From Haemaphysalis longicornis (lineage: Eukaryota > Arthropoda > Arachnida > Ixodida > Ixodidae), in NCBI GenBank assembly GCA_013339765.2, contig CM023449.1:223271992-223335991 (forward strand): a stretch of DNA of 64,000 nt, read 5' to 3'. The notes under the pieces were generated by a model that did not search any database, had not been told where the DNA came from, and saw only the letters and a list, made by a program, of their open reading frames with translations. Below, piece after piece: positions 1-11,508 of the stretch; position 1 is the stretch's first letter, and every line of letters begins with the position of its first letter. The position numbers and the translations under genes are program-made.

Positions 1-1245
1 ACCCCATGCAATTCAAATTCCCGTGCGAGTGCTCGCGCGACCCTGCCTGAAACTGCCGCTAGGAGTTCTGTTCTCTTGTGCTTTTCTCCCCGCACGTGCC
101 GCGTTGCACTGCCACATTTTGCGTTAAAAAACCAACGGGCGTCCTTAACTGAAAGAACGCGGGCGCGGCCGGTTAATTACGTATATTTTCCTCAAATGTA
201 TTTGTTTCTTTGCGCTAACATGGGAAGAGTATGGCAAGCGCCAGCGTTTCACGAGTTTGACGCTTATGGCTATATAAACCGCTTGGCTTTCGAAGCCTCT
301 GGGGTACGCCGCGAACACAACGTTACCCCGGACGCCGCCTTGGTGCTCTATATATTTGGTCAGCTAGGGGAGCTAGGACGACAACGAGCGCCTAAAGTCG
401 CACTTAAAGTGGGCTGTAACCAAAGCCTTTTGACGGCCACGCTTCACTGTGCAAACACAATGTGGGAATGCCAGTTACAACGACCAAGTTACCCGATCTT
501 CTGAGGGAATGCAATTTTGGTAAGCGTTTCATCAACTTTGTAAAGTTTAGTTATCAGAACAAGCGGAAACTGCTGACTTGAATCGCCGCAACGATACGCC
601 ATCCGTCTCTGTCTTTGCTTTTGTTCCTTTTTTAAGGGCTATCGAATGCTTCATTGGAAAGGGAAATTCGGGTTTATTTTTATCCAAACGCTGTAAGCGT
701 AATTGGGCAAAGGCGTAATCCCGGAAAGAGAAAAATCTTTTCCAAGTTCGAAGTTACTGATGACATAAAGCAGAAACGGCTGGGTCTTTGCACCCAATAT
801 GTACCTGGATGTTTTGGTTGCTCGTCTGCCGCATTAGATTGCGCAAAAAAAGTAGTAGGCAGGGTCCCTTTAAAGGGGCACTGAAACAAAATTTTGCATC
901 TTGTTTTTTTTTGTGCGATAAGTACTAGTGCCCTACTTATAACGTAGCCTCATTTGCTTCAGCGTGCGACGGTTGTTTAATAGAGGCATTTTCAATGCCC
1001 AGTCGCAGTTTCGGTTCACGGTGCCGCGAAACGATGGAGTGGTTTTGTCAAAGCTCTTAAAGCCCGGCTGTGCGTCGGCACGAAAGGCGTCTTTCGAAGG
1101 GTGGGGAGGAGGGCGCACACGCGGCTACTGCATCATCTCTCCCCACTGCCTCCCCCTCATTCTTGTTTCATGTGTCGCCTCCAAAAGTGCCCTCCCCCTT
1201 CCCTAGCCGCTGAATCAAAACTACCGTTCTCTCCCCCGTCTCCAC
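1..1245. other. unassigned sequence
   Basis: I recognise no gene or repeat here. The ORFs at 76-504 (+) and 654-884 (+) have no domain, signal peptide or convincing composition and overlap similar-length ORFs on the other strand, so I treat them as chance. Confidence 0.5.
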
Positions 1246-1248
1246 GTG

Positions 1249-1380
1249 GGGGTGTAGCTTAGTCGCTAAAACTAGAGCCATTAAATAATCTAGTGGCTTT
1301 AGCTAAAACGACCAGCACTCCTTTTACTTCTTTTCGGGGCCAGGTTCGATCCCTGGCGGCGGAAGAAGTTTTTATTTAGC
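1249..1380 (+). repeat. tRNA-like SINE head (degenerate)
   Basis: The segment opens with a tRNA 5'-like sequence (GGGTGTAGCTTAGTCG, an A-box-like block). At 1340-1356 it carries a perfect T-arm: CCAGG, then TTCGATC, then CCTGG, which includes a B box (GGTTCGATCC). The distance between the boxes is longer than in a real tRNA, the acceptor stem does not close, and a T-rich stretch follows. I therefore read it as a tRNA-derived SINE or tRNA pseudogene and not as a functional tRNA. The family is not known to me. Confidence 0.55.
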
Positions 1381-3390
1381 CTGTTTCGGAGCTTCTTGTG
1401 GTGCTCATGATGAAATCGCTGGCTGGTAGAGGTGAAAAGCTTTGCTTTAAAATGTTGCCTAACATTGATACCGCTTGGCGCAGGCGTGTTTTCAACTGTG
1501 ATCCCCACCCACAGGCACAAGGTTCTTCTCCATGAAGGTAATTTTAGTGACCATAACATGGGTTGCGCCTACACATCCCATCAGGCGTTGTTACAGAATG
1601 GTCCCAGAGAAGCAGCCACGTGCTTTATACAAGCCGGCACTTACGCGTGACCCTGAAACTCCTCTCTACCGATCCGCTTTCTCCGTGCGTTACGCATTGA
1701 CTCCCATGTAAGCGCCGCGATCTGTTTACGTCACTGTCTTCACCGCGGGTTTTGCAGAACACATGCCAAAGGCGACAAAAGCGTTACCGATCGAAGAGGT
1801 CTGGCGGGGTGTCAAAAATATAACGTCGCGCGAACGGACAGGTGTCATTTAGGCTCGGTGGCTTTGGTTTCTTGTTATCGGACGACATTTGTAAAAAAAC
1901 ATAAGGAAGTCGGTGTAGAAAAAATGCAGCCACCTTCGCAACTGAGATGCGCAGATTAAGGAAACAGCAGAGCTCGTCTCCTTCAATAGCTTTAACTTGG
2001 ATTTTCTTAATCAAGGGGCCATGCAACACTTTTCTCTACTTTTTCCCGAAATCTTAAATGATTGCAGAACGTAGTCACCCAACATATCCAGTACTTGAAT
2101 TAGGATGTCTTGAAAATACTGCTCTATACCCCTCAGATAACTTAGAAACTTGCTCGAAAGATTTTCCCTCTTTCCCTGTCTTGGTGTTTTTCGACCGCTG
2201 GAATTATCGTTACAGGGGTGTAGCGGCTGTTCGCCAGATTTCCTTCAGTTGCAACAATGACCGCTTGCGATATCCACTTTAAAAAGAAAGCCACAAGAGC
2301 AAAGCATAAACGGAAGGCTGCTGCGACAAGCAAATCACGCAGTGCCGCTCTGTTCTGGCGAAAACTATAGCTTTCGCAGGGCTTCCAGGGGCGAAGGAAG
2401 GAGTGAAAGTGTTTAGCGGAAGGGTTTCAGGGTTCCTATAGGTCTGCCCATCTTATCGCTCGATCGCGCACTACAGCCGAGATCGCTAGCCGTCTCTCTC
2501 AACTGGTACAACACCCGCATTTCAGAGCCTACGTCATCACTAGGCGCAGCCAATTCCTTACGCTTGCCTCCCCCCCAGAACATCTGCACCGCAACCCGCA
2601 CTCCCCACGACTGCTGTTCGGCTCCTTTCCTCCTCGCCGCTTCCCCGCATACTTCTTAACCTCGCATTTTTCTCTTCTCCACTTCGCTGCGCCAAGTACT
2701 GTGTGAGGCCTGGCATGGAACGAACTCAAGCTTCCCTGTTAAAATATTGTTAACCCTGATAGGCTATTCCAGGAGTCGTCAGCACATCGTTCTTGTTGCA
2801 TTTTTTTTGTGCGCGGGAAATTGGGGCAGTAATGAAAATAAAGAAGGATGTTACTTTTGTACATCGAATGAACAGAAATTGCTCAGAGGAAGGAAGACGA
2901 GCAGCGTTCGGACGCCATGTTGTAGTATTAAGCGATTCAGTCTGATGTAAATAGCGATTTTCTTTCTGTATGGCGGCTACGGACTCCTTTCTTCGACAGT
3001 TCTAATGGCGTAAATAGTCTCGTTACGAGGAGGCAATACCACGCTATAAATAGGCAACGTTTGCCTTGACAGCGCAAAGTTAACTGTCAACCCATCTTCT
3101 CCCCCTACTGCATTCTCATTCAAGCTCGCACCAATAGCTTGTCTCAGTTTTCGACACGGGAACTGGCGTCAATCTCTCTATATGATTTCGAGCACGTGAA
3201 GTCAAGTAAGACGATTCTATGTTCGTATGGCATAGCTGGAAATGGTGTGCGGGTTGTTCAGCGTATTTAGAATAAAAACACATAGGTTTCGGAACCATTT
3301 CTGGTTTGGTCTTTCCTCCGGTCTGCCTTCTCACTTGTGCAGTGTTCACTAGCGTGGAGAACTGCTTTAAGGTCACCGCCTGCGCACCAA
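1381..3390. other. unassigned sequence
   Basis: Nothing recognised on either strand. Short ORFs (for example 1784-2029 minus, 2529-2729 minus) show no family features. Confidence 0.5.
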
Positions 3391-3392
3391 GC

Positions 3393-3560
3393 TTGAGAGA
3401 GAGAAAGAGAAATAACTTTATTGCGTGGCAGCCAGTTATCCTAGACGTCGGCAAGAGCCCTATTTTACTATTGTTCAGCTACTGCGCATCTGGGGGCCCA
3501 GGGCCGAGACGAGGTGAAGAAAGAGACAACACGACGGTTGTAATGCCCGAACAGAAGACC
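3393..3560 (-). mobile_element. 3' end of a minus-strand retroposon
   Basis: Read on the minus strand, the block ends in GCAATAAAGTTATTTCTC followed by a CTCTCT-rich tail at about 3393-3420. This is an AATAAA signal very close to a simple tail. The LINE copy that ends at 22534 on the plus strand has almost the same ending (AATAAAGTTGTTTCTCTC), which suggests the same family. The upstream limit is not defined, and coding content could not be confirmed. Confidence 0.45.
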
Positions 3561-6500
3561 ATATATCATTGTGGCAACAAACAGCTGGTATAATTTAATT
3601 ATGCGCGAAATAAAAACCACGATAAGTTCTTTTCACATTTAGCGTCACTGTTAGCATTACAAAGTAATGATTACACGGAAATACGAGATCGAGCGATTTC
3701 GCATGATGTATTTTGCTCATTGAATTTCGGTAAATTTTCGACATAACTAGGTCACTGAACGTTTACAGGTCTTGCGAGAACTAAAACAGTGTATTTTGAA
3801 AGCGTATACCAAGACTTGCTTGATTTTGATATGCAAATATGCATCGCGTGCATTCGGTTCTTTTTTTTTTTTTTTTGTAACAAAGACGAACTTTGATTTT
3901 CTACATCATAAATTGGCATACTGCGAGCGCTGTTGCAACACCTGCAACGCAGTAAACGAAAAACTTTTCTCACTTTCCTTCTGGATTAAATTTACCGAGC
4001 TCGATATTCAGTGATGGAGGTTCCGCATATTTTCGTAACCGCTACGATTTCTGTGTTACTTGTTGGGGTTGCTTGTTCAGCGAGTAGCATTATAATTTCT
4101 AATGCGTTTCCTATGCACAATCTTTTTTTTTCAGTCTCAAGTTCCAACTTAGTCGAGACAAGCTTTTAATTTCTTTTACGAAAGAGCGAACTGCCCACGA
4201 TAACTTCGTTGGCGAGAGTTCCGGTCGACCTTAACGCGAGTGAGGCAAGAGATTTCTATAGAGCGCATGGTATTGTTTTTGTTTCTTTTTCTGCCACTCT
4301 CAAAGCACCAGCTGTGTAGAAGCAACAGTAAGGCATTTTTTGTCGTAACAAATTAACAAAAATTACAATTTAAAATCATTGGGCTTTTGTCGGCATTTCA
4401 TGAAGGCAGCTTCCACGACTACAAAAGGTAGAGGCTATGCAGTAATCGTTTATTAAATTTAATAACTTGCGCTTGGGAAGCTCGGGAGCCGGATTCTTTG
4501 TTCCCGGCCTAGTCGTGCTCAAACAGCTTATTATCAGTGAACTGGCGCGACCAAGCGCACATGAGACAATCACTGCGCAGTGTTTGATCCTGTACCTGCG
4601 GCGAAAGGTAATTAGCAGCCAGAGGGGGCATATTTGGACAAGAACGACGAGAACGGCGCTAACAGACCAACATGCGTCGAAGGCAGGGGGGGGAAGAAAA
4701 ACCTTGAAAGGGCAGCCTCGTTCACCTCTACATTCAGATAATAACGATATGCAGCGGAAGCCTGCGTTGCCAAGCAGCCAAGGTCTGTGAAGCTGGTTTG
4801 GCGGCGTTACACTTTGTGAGTGACGACAACGCCTGGCTCTGATTCGACAGATGGCTCGTGTCATGGAGGGCCAGTGCTGACGATTCATAAGTGTTGAGGA
4901 ATATGATCGCAGAAAACAAAATACTGGGATTTGAAAAGACGACGGACATCAGTACCGCACCAAACGTCGTAAGGTATTTCACAATCTAAACATTTTTCTT
5001 CGGAGAAATACAGCAATGAACGCGACCAGTGTGGTTTCAGTCGTCGACCAGAAAAACGGTTCCCGGTTCCCATTAATTGGTCTTAAAATTAGCAACGCCG
5101 TGCATGGCAGGAGCAGAATCAGAGGCCGATTTCTCCACTTGGTATTGTTTGTCTATAGGTGCCGCTAGGTGCACTACGTTACATTCCGATGTAGTAAGAA
5201 AACATGCACACATTTGAGTAGCATACCGTTGCCGTAAGAGTATATGCTAAACATAGCATGTTGTTCACTGAGTGCAGATGACATGTTTCAGTAACGATCA
5301 TTTCAAATGGAATTTTTATTACCGCATTTATTCTTAAAACAGCCACTGCACCTTTCCATTACTCCGAAGCTCCGAGAAGCCAGCTCTTTTTCGCTTGGAA
5401 CTAACCTCTCCGATAAACATATTTTTATGCTGCTTTTTATCTCTCTCTTTCTCAGGCGACACAATGTAACATTCCGGAACTACAGTATAACTGAAGCAAA
5501 TCTTGTGCTGTTTGTAGTGCCAGCGCAAGCGGCTGCAGAAAAATGTTTCTTTTTTTTCACTTCCCGTGTAATAAGAGAGTTAAGCATGAACAAAACGCCA
5601 TCGCCCTTGCATTTTTATTGGAACTTAAAACTAACAACCAATCTTCTCCGTTCGCGACCTCCGTCGCCTGATGTTCGCTCCTCTTTCAAGGCAGCGAGTA
5701 AGAAGGGCTGAATCAAGAGGCCAGAGTTTCCCGAACAAGCAGCGCGTCATTACTCCTGTCAGCTGCAGGCGATCGCCCTACGATGCGACGTCTAATCGTG
5801 CGTGCGCGAGTCGTTCCGACAACAGGCGAACGCAAATTACGCAACTCTTGTGAAAGATCCACGTGACCCGACCTGACCCGTATTTTTCCAATCCTCAACA
5901 GAGAGCCTGAGAGTCAATTTTTCACCCTGCGAACGACGAAAGCTTTTTTACTTAATCCCGATTTGTGTTTTGTTAACAATGATTGCAGTTAGTAGATTGT
6001 TTTACTGCCTAAGCGTTTTTCTACTAGAACGTGTATTTTCACCTTAAGTAAAACATTATTCATACTAATGTTTAGTTGTACTAAGCAAGTGCCATTGCGG
6101 AGCGCTTCAGTGCGCTCCGAGGAAAAGTATGTAGCAGCGCTTTGCGTGAGCACAGGTCGTACCTTAGTGTGGCTATGCGCTCACTGAAAAGCACAAGGCC
6201 TGAGTGGGCACTGCACGTATATTTGGTGACGAATATTTCATGACGTTTCCTTCAAGACATTCAAACTGCTTCCGCACGCACACTTCACCGAATGAATGAA
6301 GGCATGATGAAATAAAGTTCTCTAAATGAAATTCCCACAAATTTTCTCAAGTAGAAATTAAATAGAAAAAGTGCATAAATTTTCAGTAAACACGGTATGG
6401 AAGCAACTCCCGAAAAGCAACTTCTTGCTGAATGTTGCAGCACCTGCTCGAGCGCTGAATAATGAAAACATGCCGGCATGGATGCAAACAACACACTTTT

Positions 6501-6610
6501 GTGGGAAGAAACCCAACCCCATGTATGAAGGGCCGATTAGTGAGCGGACGAAAAGGCAACGTAAAGATATAAATGTCCCCCCTCGAGATGCAAGACAAAA
6601 CCCGCAACGT
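3561..6610. other. unassigned sequence
   Basis: No gene or known repeat recognised. There is a T-tract at about 3862-3878. The 170-codon ORF at 4376-4888 (-) and the 134-codon ORF at 5307-5711 (+) have no recognisable domain and no codon or context support. Confidence 0.45.
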
Positions 6611-6614
6611 GTTT

Positions 6615-6852
6615 CGGAGTCTGCTCAGGGGCTATGGCATTGTGCTGCTGAGTCCAAGGACACGGGTTCGATTCCCGGCCGCGGCGGCCGCTTTTCTCAC
6701 GGAATCGAAAAGCGAAAACGCCCGTGTGTTCGGGATTTCGGCGCTCGTTAAAGATCCCCAGGTGATCAAAATTAACCTGGAGCTGTCCACTACGGCGCGC
6801 CTCATCGCCTGATTATCGTCGGCGCGTTCAACCCCACAATCAATCAATCAAT
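6615..6852 (+). mobile_element. tRNA-derived SINE, tick Ruka-like
   Basis: A tRNA-like head (6618 onward, GGGGCTATGGCATTGTGCTG) leads to a B box GGTTCGATTCC at 6665-6675 followed by CCGGCCGCGGC. A body follows with the words 'aaaacgcccgtgtg', 'gttaaagatccccaggtg' and 'attaacctggag'. It ends at 6838-6852 in (TCAA)n, a short tetranucleotide tail. This layout is that of tRNA-derived SINEs, and the body matches my memory of the tick Ruka-type family. A second copy sits on the other strand at 47151-47370. SINEs are transcribed by RNA polymerase III from the internal A/B boxes and depend on a LINE for mobility. The A-box half is the more degraded part. Confidence 0.8.
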
Positions 6853-8068
6853 GTTTCCGAACCTCAAAGCACGCCGTAAGCGTTGTTGCAGCAAAAAAAA
6901 AAAAAAAAAAAAGACGAAGAAAGATGCCTCTTCCCTTCCCTTCCAAAAATAACAGAAGGAAATGTGCAGACATTCAGAGAATTGTCCACTAACGCGAAGC
7001 ATTTTTACGCCGCTTGTGTTCATCGTGAGTTTGTTATAGCCCTATTTCGAAATGAGTCTCCAAATATGTTGGGTGGTTTTAAAGTATTCCCTCGTCCCTT
7101 TTCGCCGATGATGTGCATTTACACCATTATAGCGATGACGTATCTTTGAGCAGATGCAAATGCATAGCGCCGGGGCCATCCGCTTTCACGATTTTTTATT
7201 GTTTCCGTTGTTTTTCTTTTTCGAGCTTTATTTTTCCTTCGTTTTGTGGGAGAGATGTATAAGTAAAATGCACTTTTTGTGATTTCGTGAGTTCACACTT
7301 AAAATCTTTTCTTTTTCTAATATTTGTACATTTTAGTCTTTCGAAATGCCGTTCGAACAAATTATCTTCGTTTACGCGGTTATAATAATTGAATGTGGAA
7401 ACTCCGATATGCCCTCCGATATGCAGGTCGTTACACGGTTGGTCCGTTTTCACGACTTTTTTTCGTTTGTGTTTCGTTGTTCGTTTCTGGACTACTTTTA
7501 ATTTTTGTCTTACATTTGTGTGGGCAATGCATAGGATCGATGCATATTTTTGATTTTGCAAGTTACTTTGTATTTTTTCTGTTTTGCATGTCTAATTGTT
7601 TTAATGTTATGTTCAACCAATTATCTCCATTTACATTGCCTTAACGATTAAACTCGTCGACTATCCCAATTATGCATTTTTGGGGAAAAGCAGGACGTTA
7701 CACGGTCTTGGCTAGGGAAATAACGGCAAAGAATGCTACACTTTACAATTCAAATAGCGCCTCGTTATGCTATGGTTAGCGTGCCCGCTAACGCTATGGG
7801 CGCGCTAAAGTGGTGCTTTCCGCTATACTAAAACTCCCTAATAAGACTAACATATTGCGATTTTTCCCCGTTTGTATAGCATCGAAGCTTCTGATTCCTC
7901 TCTCATGGCACTATCGTAGAGTATCAAATATTATACATTATCATATACCAGGTATCGCTGTAATAGTTCGTGGCTTTGTTTCGGTGCTTCCTCCAAAACA
8001 CAATTGCACTTGCTCTGATACTTCAAGGCTAATGTCGTGACTGAGCGGGGAGGCATACTTTTAAAGAC
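6853..8068. other. unassigned AT-rich sequence
   Basis: An A-tract lies at about 6892-6912, just after the SINE and a short unique stretch. At 7770-7806 there is a small GCGCTAAC/GTTAGCG-rich block. No gene recognised. Confidence 0.45.
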
Positions 8069-8069
8069 G

Positions 8070-8779
8070 ATAGCCATGTTTTGGCTAATGCCGCTGCCCG
8101 AACAGGCCATGACTGTGAAAGGACCATCTTCCTTCCGATTTCTAGGACTGATGCCGCTAGGCTGCTTCGTCAGTTCGCGCGCAGGACCTCCATTACTCAA
8201 TGGAATACACCGGACTTTGTGCATCCGCGCCTCAACAACCAGAACCTTCTACTCCAGCGCCGTCTTCCGTGTGGGCTGTCTCCATCACAGTCTATTTTAC
8301 TTTTTAGGCTGTGGTTGGGAGTGGCCTTCTTGAAAACCTACTCCTTCCTCATCAGGATGGCCAGTAGTGCCCACTGCAACGCCTGCGAGGTTGCAGACAA
8401 TAGAACATGTGCTTTATTGTTGACCCCAGTATTCATCGGACAGACGCGTTTTGGCAGCCGAGCTCAGCCGATTGAACAATCAACCGTTCAAATTAGAGAC
8501 TATTCTAGGACAACGACCCCTACAATCGACTTCGCAGAGGGCAATAAAAGCCCTTCTGCGTTTCATGAAGGGCACACGCTTGGACGAAAGACTGTAGTGC
8601 CCTACGAAGGGACTAAAGTGTGTGCGCGACCCCACTCCTATCCCTCTTTTTCGCCTGCCCTCTCTTTTATCCCTGAACACCCCTTCCCCAGTGCCGAGTA
8701 GCAATCCGGGCTCTATGCCTGGATAACCTCTCGGCCTTTCCTTTCGCGTTTCTCCTCTCTCCAAACCGGAAAATTGTAT

Positions 8780-8780
<1 letters not shown>
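8070..8780 (+). pseudogene. LINE ORF2 C-terminal fragment (RNase H tail region)
   Basis: A plus-strand reading frame from about 8081 carries the end of an RNase H-type LINE protein: a short 'ANAAARTGHDCERT' stretch, then 'SRTDAARLLRQFARR', 'ITQWNTPDFVHPRL', 'RLPCGLSPSQSILLFRLWLG' and 'YSFLIRM...CNAC'. This is the usual cysteine-containing tail after RNase H in Jockey/I-group LINEs of arthropods. At about 8400 the frame is lost. The true C-terminus continues in another frame (ILGQRPLQ...AIKALLRFMKGTRLDERL) and stops near 8600. The untranslated end then runs into the CTGT repeat at 8781. The copy lacks RT, endonuclease and most of RNase H, so it is a 5'-truncated dead insertion. Assignment to LINE is firm; the exact clade is not. 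Confidence 0.8.

Positions 8781-8838
<58 letters not shown>
8781..8838 (+). repeat. (CTGT)n microsatellite, LINE tail
   Basis: Fourteen and a half uninterrupted CTGT units directly follow the LINE 3' end at 8780. Tetranucleotide tails in this position usually come from the retrotransposon's own 3' end, later expanded. Confidence 0.9.
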
Positions 8839-8839
<1 letters not shown>

Positions 8840-9395
8840 ATTCGATTCATCCTTCCGACCAAAAGTAAAGGAATACTTGAACGAGAGGTTTACATAGGTA
8901 TAACTATTCCAAGTCACTAAAATACACTACTAAATTGCTAAAATGAAGTGGAAATGCACTTCATACCTGTCGACGTTATTCGGCAAAAAACATTTGGCAT
9001 ATTTGAGAAAAAACATCACTGTACATCTAAAACTCGGTGTTGTTTTAATTGAAAATAAATTTTTGCTTTACCAGCTAAAGAATACGCGCTGAAAACAATA
9101 TTTCGAACGAAAAATACAAAGAGGATGCGAGGAGCCTGGACCACGTAGCAGCGCTCCAAGTTCAACAGTAACGAAAAGCTCCAGTAGAGGGCGAGCTAGC
9201 AGTCGAACATGCGAAAGTTATATTGACTTTAGAAATCTCCTCCATGCTGGAAGGAGGGGGGTGGCGGTTGAAATGGGAAGGGGAGATCGTGACAGGTGGG
9301 CGGGGAGAGAGGAGAGGAATTTACTTGGAAGAAGCGGCAGAAGACTATCGTCTATCAACGACGTTTGGAGCGCAGTGAGCAGATAAGCAACCATT
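8839..9395. other. unassigned sequence
   Basis: AT-rich to 9120, then more mixed with a purine-rich stretch at 9250-9320. Nothing recognised. Confidence 0.45.
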
Positions 9396-9398
9396 TTT

Positions 9399-9950
9399 TA
9401 GATGCGACGCTGAGAGCATCTCTTGTAGGCGGCCCTGTCCTTCCTGCATGCGTCCGTCGTCGTCGTCGGCGTCCGCACTCTCCTCCGCTCACCCCCTCTC
9501 CTCTCCGATAGCGAACACTCTCTCGCGAGGGGCATTGGATTGGATTCGATTGGATTGGATTGGCTTGGCTTGGCTTGGCTTGGCTTGGCTTGGATGGATT
9601 GATTGGATTTGGATTGGATTGGATTAAAGTGGATTGTGTTGGATTGTGTTGTGTCATAGCCGCGGCAGACGCACTGGCGCCGGCGCGTGCCCGGGTGAGA
9701 GCGAACACTCTCTCTCAACATCTGCGGGTGTGCGGCCCAGCTCGCTCTCACTCCGCCGGTGGGTGGCGCTGCGCGCGGTGCTGCGCATATGCAGTAGTCT
9801 CTCTCTCTCCGTGGTCTCCTCTCCTTCGGGCGCGCTGCGCATATAACCGGTGTGCCGCTCTCAGGTGGCCTTTCGGTCGACGGTTGCTCTCCGCTTGCGC
9901 TTGAACCCCCCTCAGCGTCTCATCACACCAGGGTTCCCGCGGGAGGTGGG
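9399..9950 (-). mobile_element. TIR repeat with pentanucleotide core, copy A
   Basis: This is one of three related copies (B at 14531-14984, C at 27372-27909), lying in opposite orientation to B. It begins with TAGATGCGACGC and ends with a degenerate complement (GCGTCTCATCA at about 9915) followed by GGTTCCCGCGGGAGGTGG. Inside, in order, are a block CTCACCCCCTCTCCTCTCC-GATAGCGAACACTCTCTCGC, a TTGGA/TTGGC pentanucleotide tract (9537-9630), a 67-bp block nearly identical to the reverse complement of copy B (about 9621-9688), a CT-rich stretch, and ATATAA at 9841. The short inverted ends suggest a non-autonomous DNA element, but I could not identify a target duplication. It has no credible ORF: the ORFs here translate the pentanucleotide. 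Confidence 0.7.
9537..9650. repeat. TTGGA/TTGGC pentanucleotide tract
   Basis: Imperfect five-base repeats (TTGGA, then TTGGC six times, then TTGGA again) ending in the ATTGTGTTGG variants. The mirrored tract in copy B is at 14710-14820. The two differ in unit number, as expected from slippage. Confidence 0.9.
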
Positions 9951-10640
9951 CGTAATTTCTTTTTGTCAGTCACCTTTTACAGGGCTACATGGTTGGTGGG
10001 CTTGCTTGTCGCCGTGAAAATGAAAAGTGGCAGTAGGCATGGTTGAGATCGTACCCTCGCCGGTCATGCTCATGCACCTGGTCTAAGCCATACTACATCC
10101 GGCTTTGCGGCTGGAAATAATACGTATGCCCGTAAAATTTACTTCCAGCTCACTACAGGTGTTGAGTCGCAGTTTAAGAATGGCGGTTAGTTCCACTTGA
10201 ACGCCCAATACTTCTGAAAATACGCTAAAGGGTCGTCCCATCATGCGTAATTCACCTTAAGCAGAACAAACAATGAAACCCATCAATAAAATTTTTTTTA
10301 GCAATTCACACTCGCCTCGCCCATACAACAATCTAGACTTCCCTTAAATCTTTTTTTTTTTCGTCATCACGCAACAGTAAAGCCTGCTGTCTCGTTTCAA
10401 ACAGTGACTTCGAGCGTATAAGGGGGGAAATCCATAACACCAGCACTGTGTGTAATGTGTTGGCATAGCTGAGATAGCTTTGAAGCTTCGATTGAAACTC
10501 CAACTATTAAGTAACACTTTCGGCCCAGCTGCAGTATCACATGCGTTTTTAAGGTTTAAACGCACAGCTTTCGCAAAACTACCTGCTTACGAAATACATA
10601 AAAAAAGCACCCTTTACTGAAAATGATGTAGATTACAGGA
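9951..10640. other. unassigned sequence
   Basis: Nothing recognised; a T-tract lies at 10351-10361. Confidence 0.45.
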
Positions 10641-10644
10641 TAAT

Positions 10645-10770
10645 TTCAATGAATGAATAAAATCATTAAGGGCACCCTCCCGGTGGATGTGATCCTCAGT
10701 CCAGAATCCCCTGGCTGTGGCTGGCTGCGCGGGCTTTGTTCACCAGGTCAATGTGAATATTTGATTTTTC
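10645..10770 (-). mobile_element. 3' end of a minus-strand retroposon
   Basis: On the minus strand the block reads '...CTGGACTGAGGATCACATCC...', then ATTTTATTCATTCATTG, a tetranucleotide-like tail at 10648-10664. The words 'TGGACTGAGGA' recur in the minus-strand retroposon at 41400-41640, which also ends in a tetranucleotide tail, so both may be related 3' ends. Limits are approximate. Confidence 0.4.
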
Positions 10771-10818
10771 GCCCCGTTCTGTAGCTAGTCGTTGTATCTA
10801 TTCAAACCCGTTCGTTTT

Positions 10819-10919
10819 TCAAATATTTACAACACAAACACACAAGGACGAAGAAAGAACAGCCCACCACGTCTTTGCGTGTCCTTGGTTCTTGTGTGTC
10901 TGCACTGTAAATATTTGGC
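10819..10919. repeat. fold-back (hairpin) repeat 1
   Basis: CAAATATTTACA at 10819-10830, followed by ACACAAACACACAAGGACG, is matched in inverse by GTGTGTCTGCACTGTAAATATTTGG at about 10892-10917. The arms are roughly 30-40 bp with mismatches, separated by about 30 bp. Its arm words resemble those of the hairpin at 11411-11508. Confidence 0.6.
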
Positions 10920-11408
10920 ATGAACCAACAAGGCGAACAGGTTCTTAAATCTCTTTTTATCCGTTCAGTTGGCTACTTTTAAGTTTTAATATACAATATG
11001 CTGACCAATAACGTCATCTGCTGTGATTACCTTCGTGAGCTTAAGTTTCGTGTCCAACGCCCAATTATGGTGCTGTTGGTGTTGAATATTCTTGCATTCA
11101 TTCCGCTTTATTTTCTTTTGTGTGTGTGCCTGTGTGTTTTATAATCAGTACCAGAATCATTAACGCTATACATCCCAATTCTTAGCATGACTTTGTGGTG
11201 ATCAGCAACTTAGCGAAATTTCTCTAAACAACGTTCTGTTTACTAAAGACAATTCTTCGCAGAGCACTGCCACAGCCTTCATTGCGTGATAAATTTTTGA
11301 AAAATTCATGTATTTTTTATATCCTTCTTCCTTTACATCTTTCTAATTGGATGGATGAGATTCAGAACAGTAAGGGACATCATTTCTGAAAGAAAAAGTT
11401 CTATGAGG
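10920..11408. other. unassigned sequence
   Basis: AT-rich, nothing recognised. Confidence 0.4.
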
Positions 11409-11410
11409 GA

Positions 11411-11508
11411 AAACTTAAGCGCAAACAGACACAGAGACGAGAAAGGGAAACGACACCAGTGCTGGTGTCGTTTCCATTTTTTGTCCGTGTCTGTTTGCGC
11501 GTAAGTTT
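11411..11508. repeat. near-perfect fold-back (hairpin) repeat 2
   Basis: A 49-bp left arm (AAACTTAAGCGCAAACAGAC... to ...GGAAACGACACCAG) is mirrored by CTGGTGTCGTTTCC...GTCTGTTTGCGCGTAAGTTT, with only two bases (TG, 11460-11461) in the centre. The inner 14 bp pair perfectly. The outer part pairs with a few mismatches. Transcribed, it would form a long hairpin. Confidence 0.85.

Noticed and set aside
1249..1380. tRNA gene
   Set aside because: Boxes are too far apart and there is no closed acceptor stem.
4376..4888. 170-codon minus-strand ORF
   Set aside because: No domain, and a 107-codon ORF opposes it; I see no evidence for a gene.
7770..7806. GCTAACGC/GCGCTAA-rich block as a regulatory site
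   Set aside because: Short and without a matching partner; could be chance.
9355..9904. Several 110-120-codon ORFs on both strands
   Set aside because: They translate the TTGGA pentanucleotide and flanking GC-rich repeat, in several frames at once.
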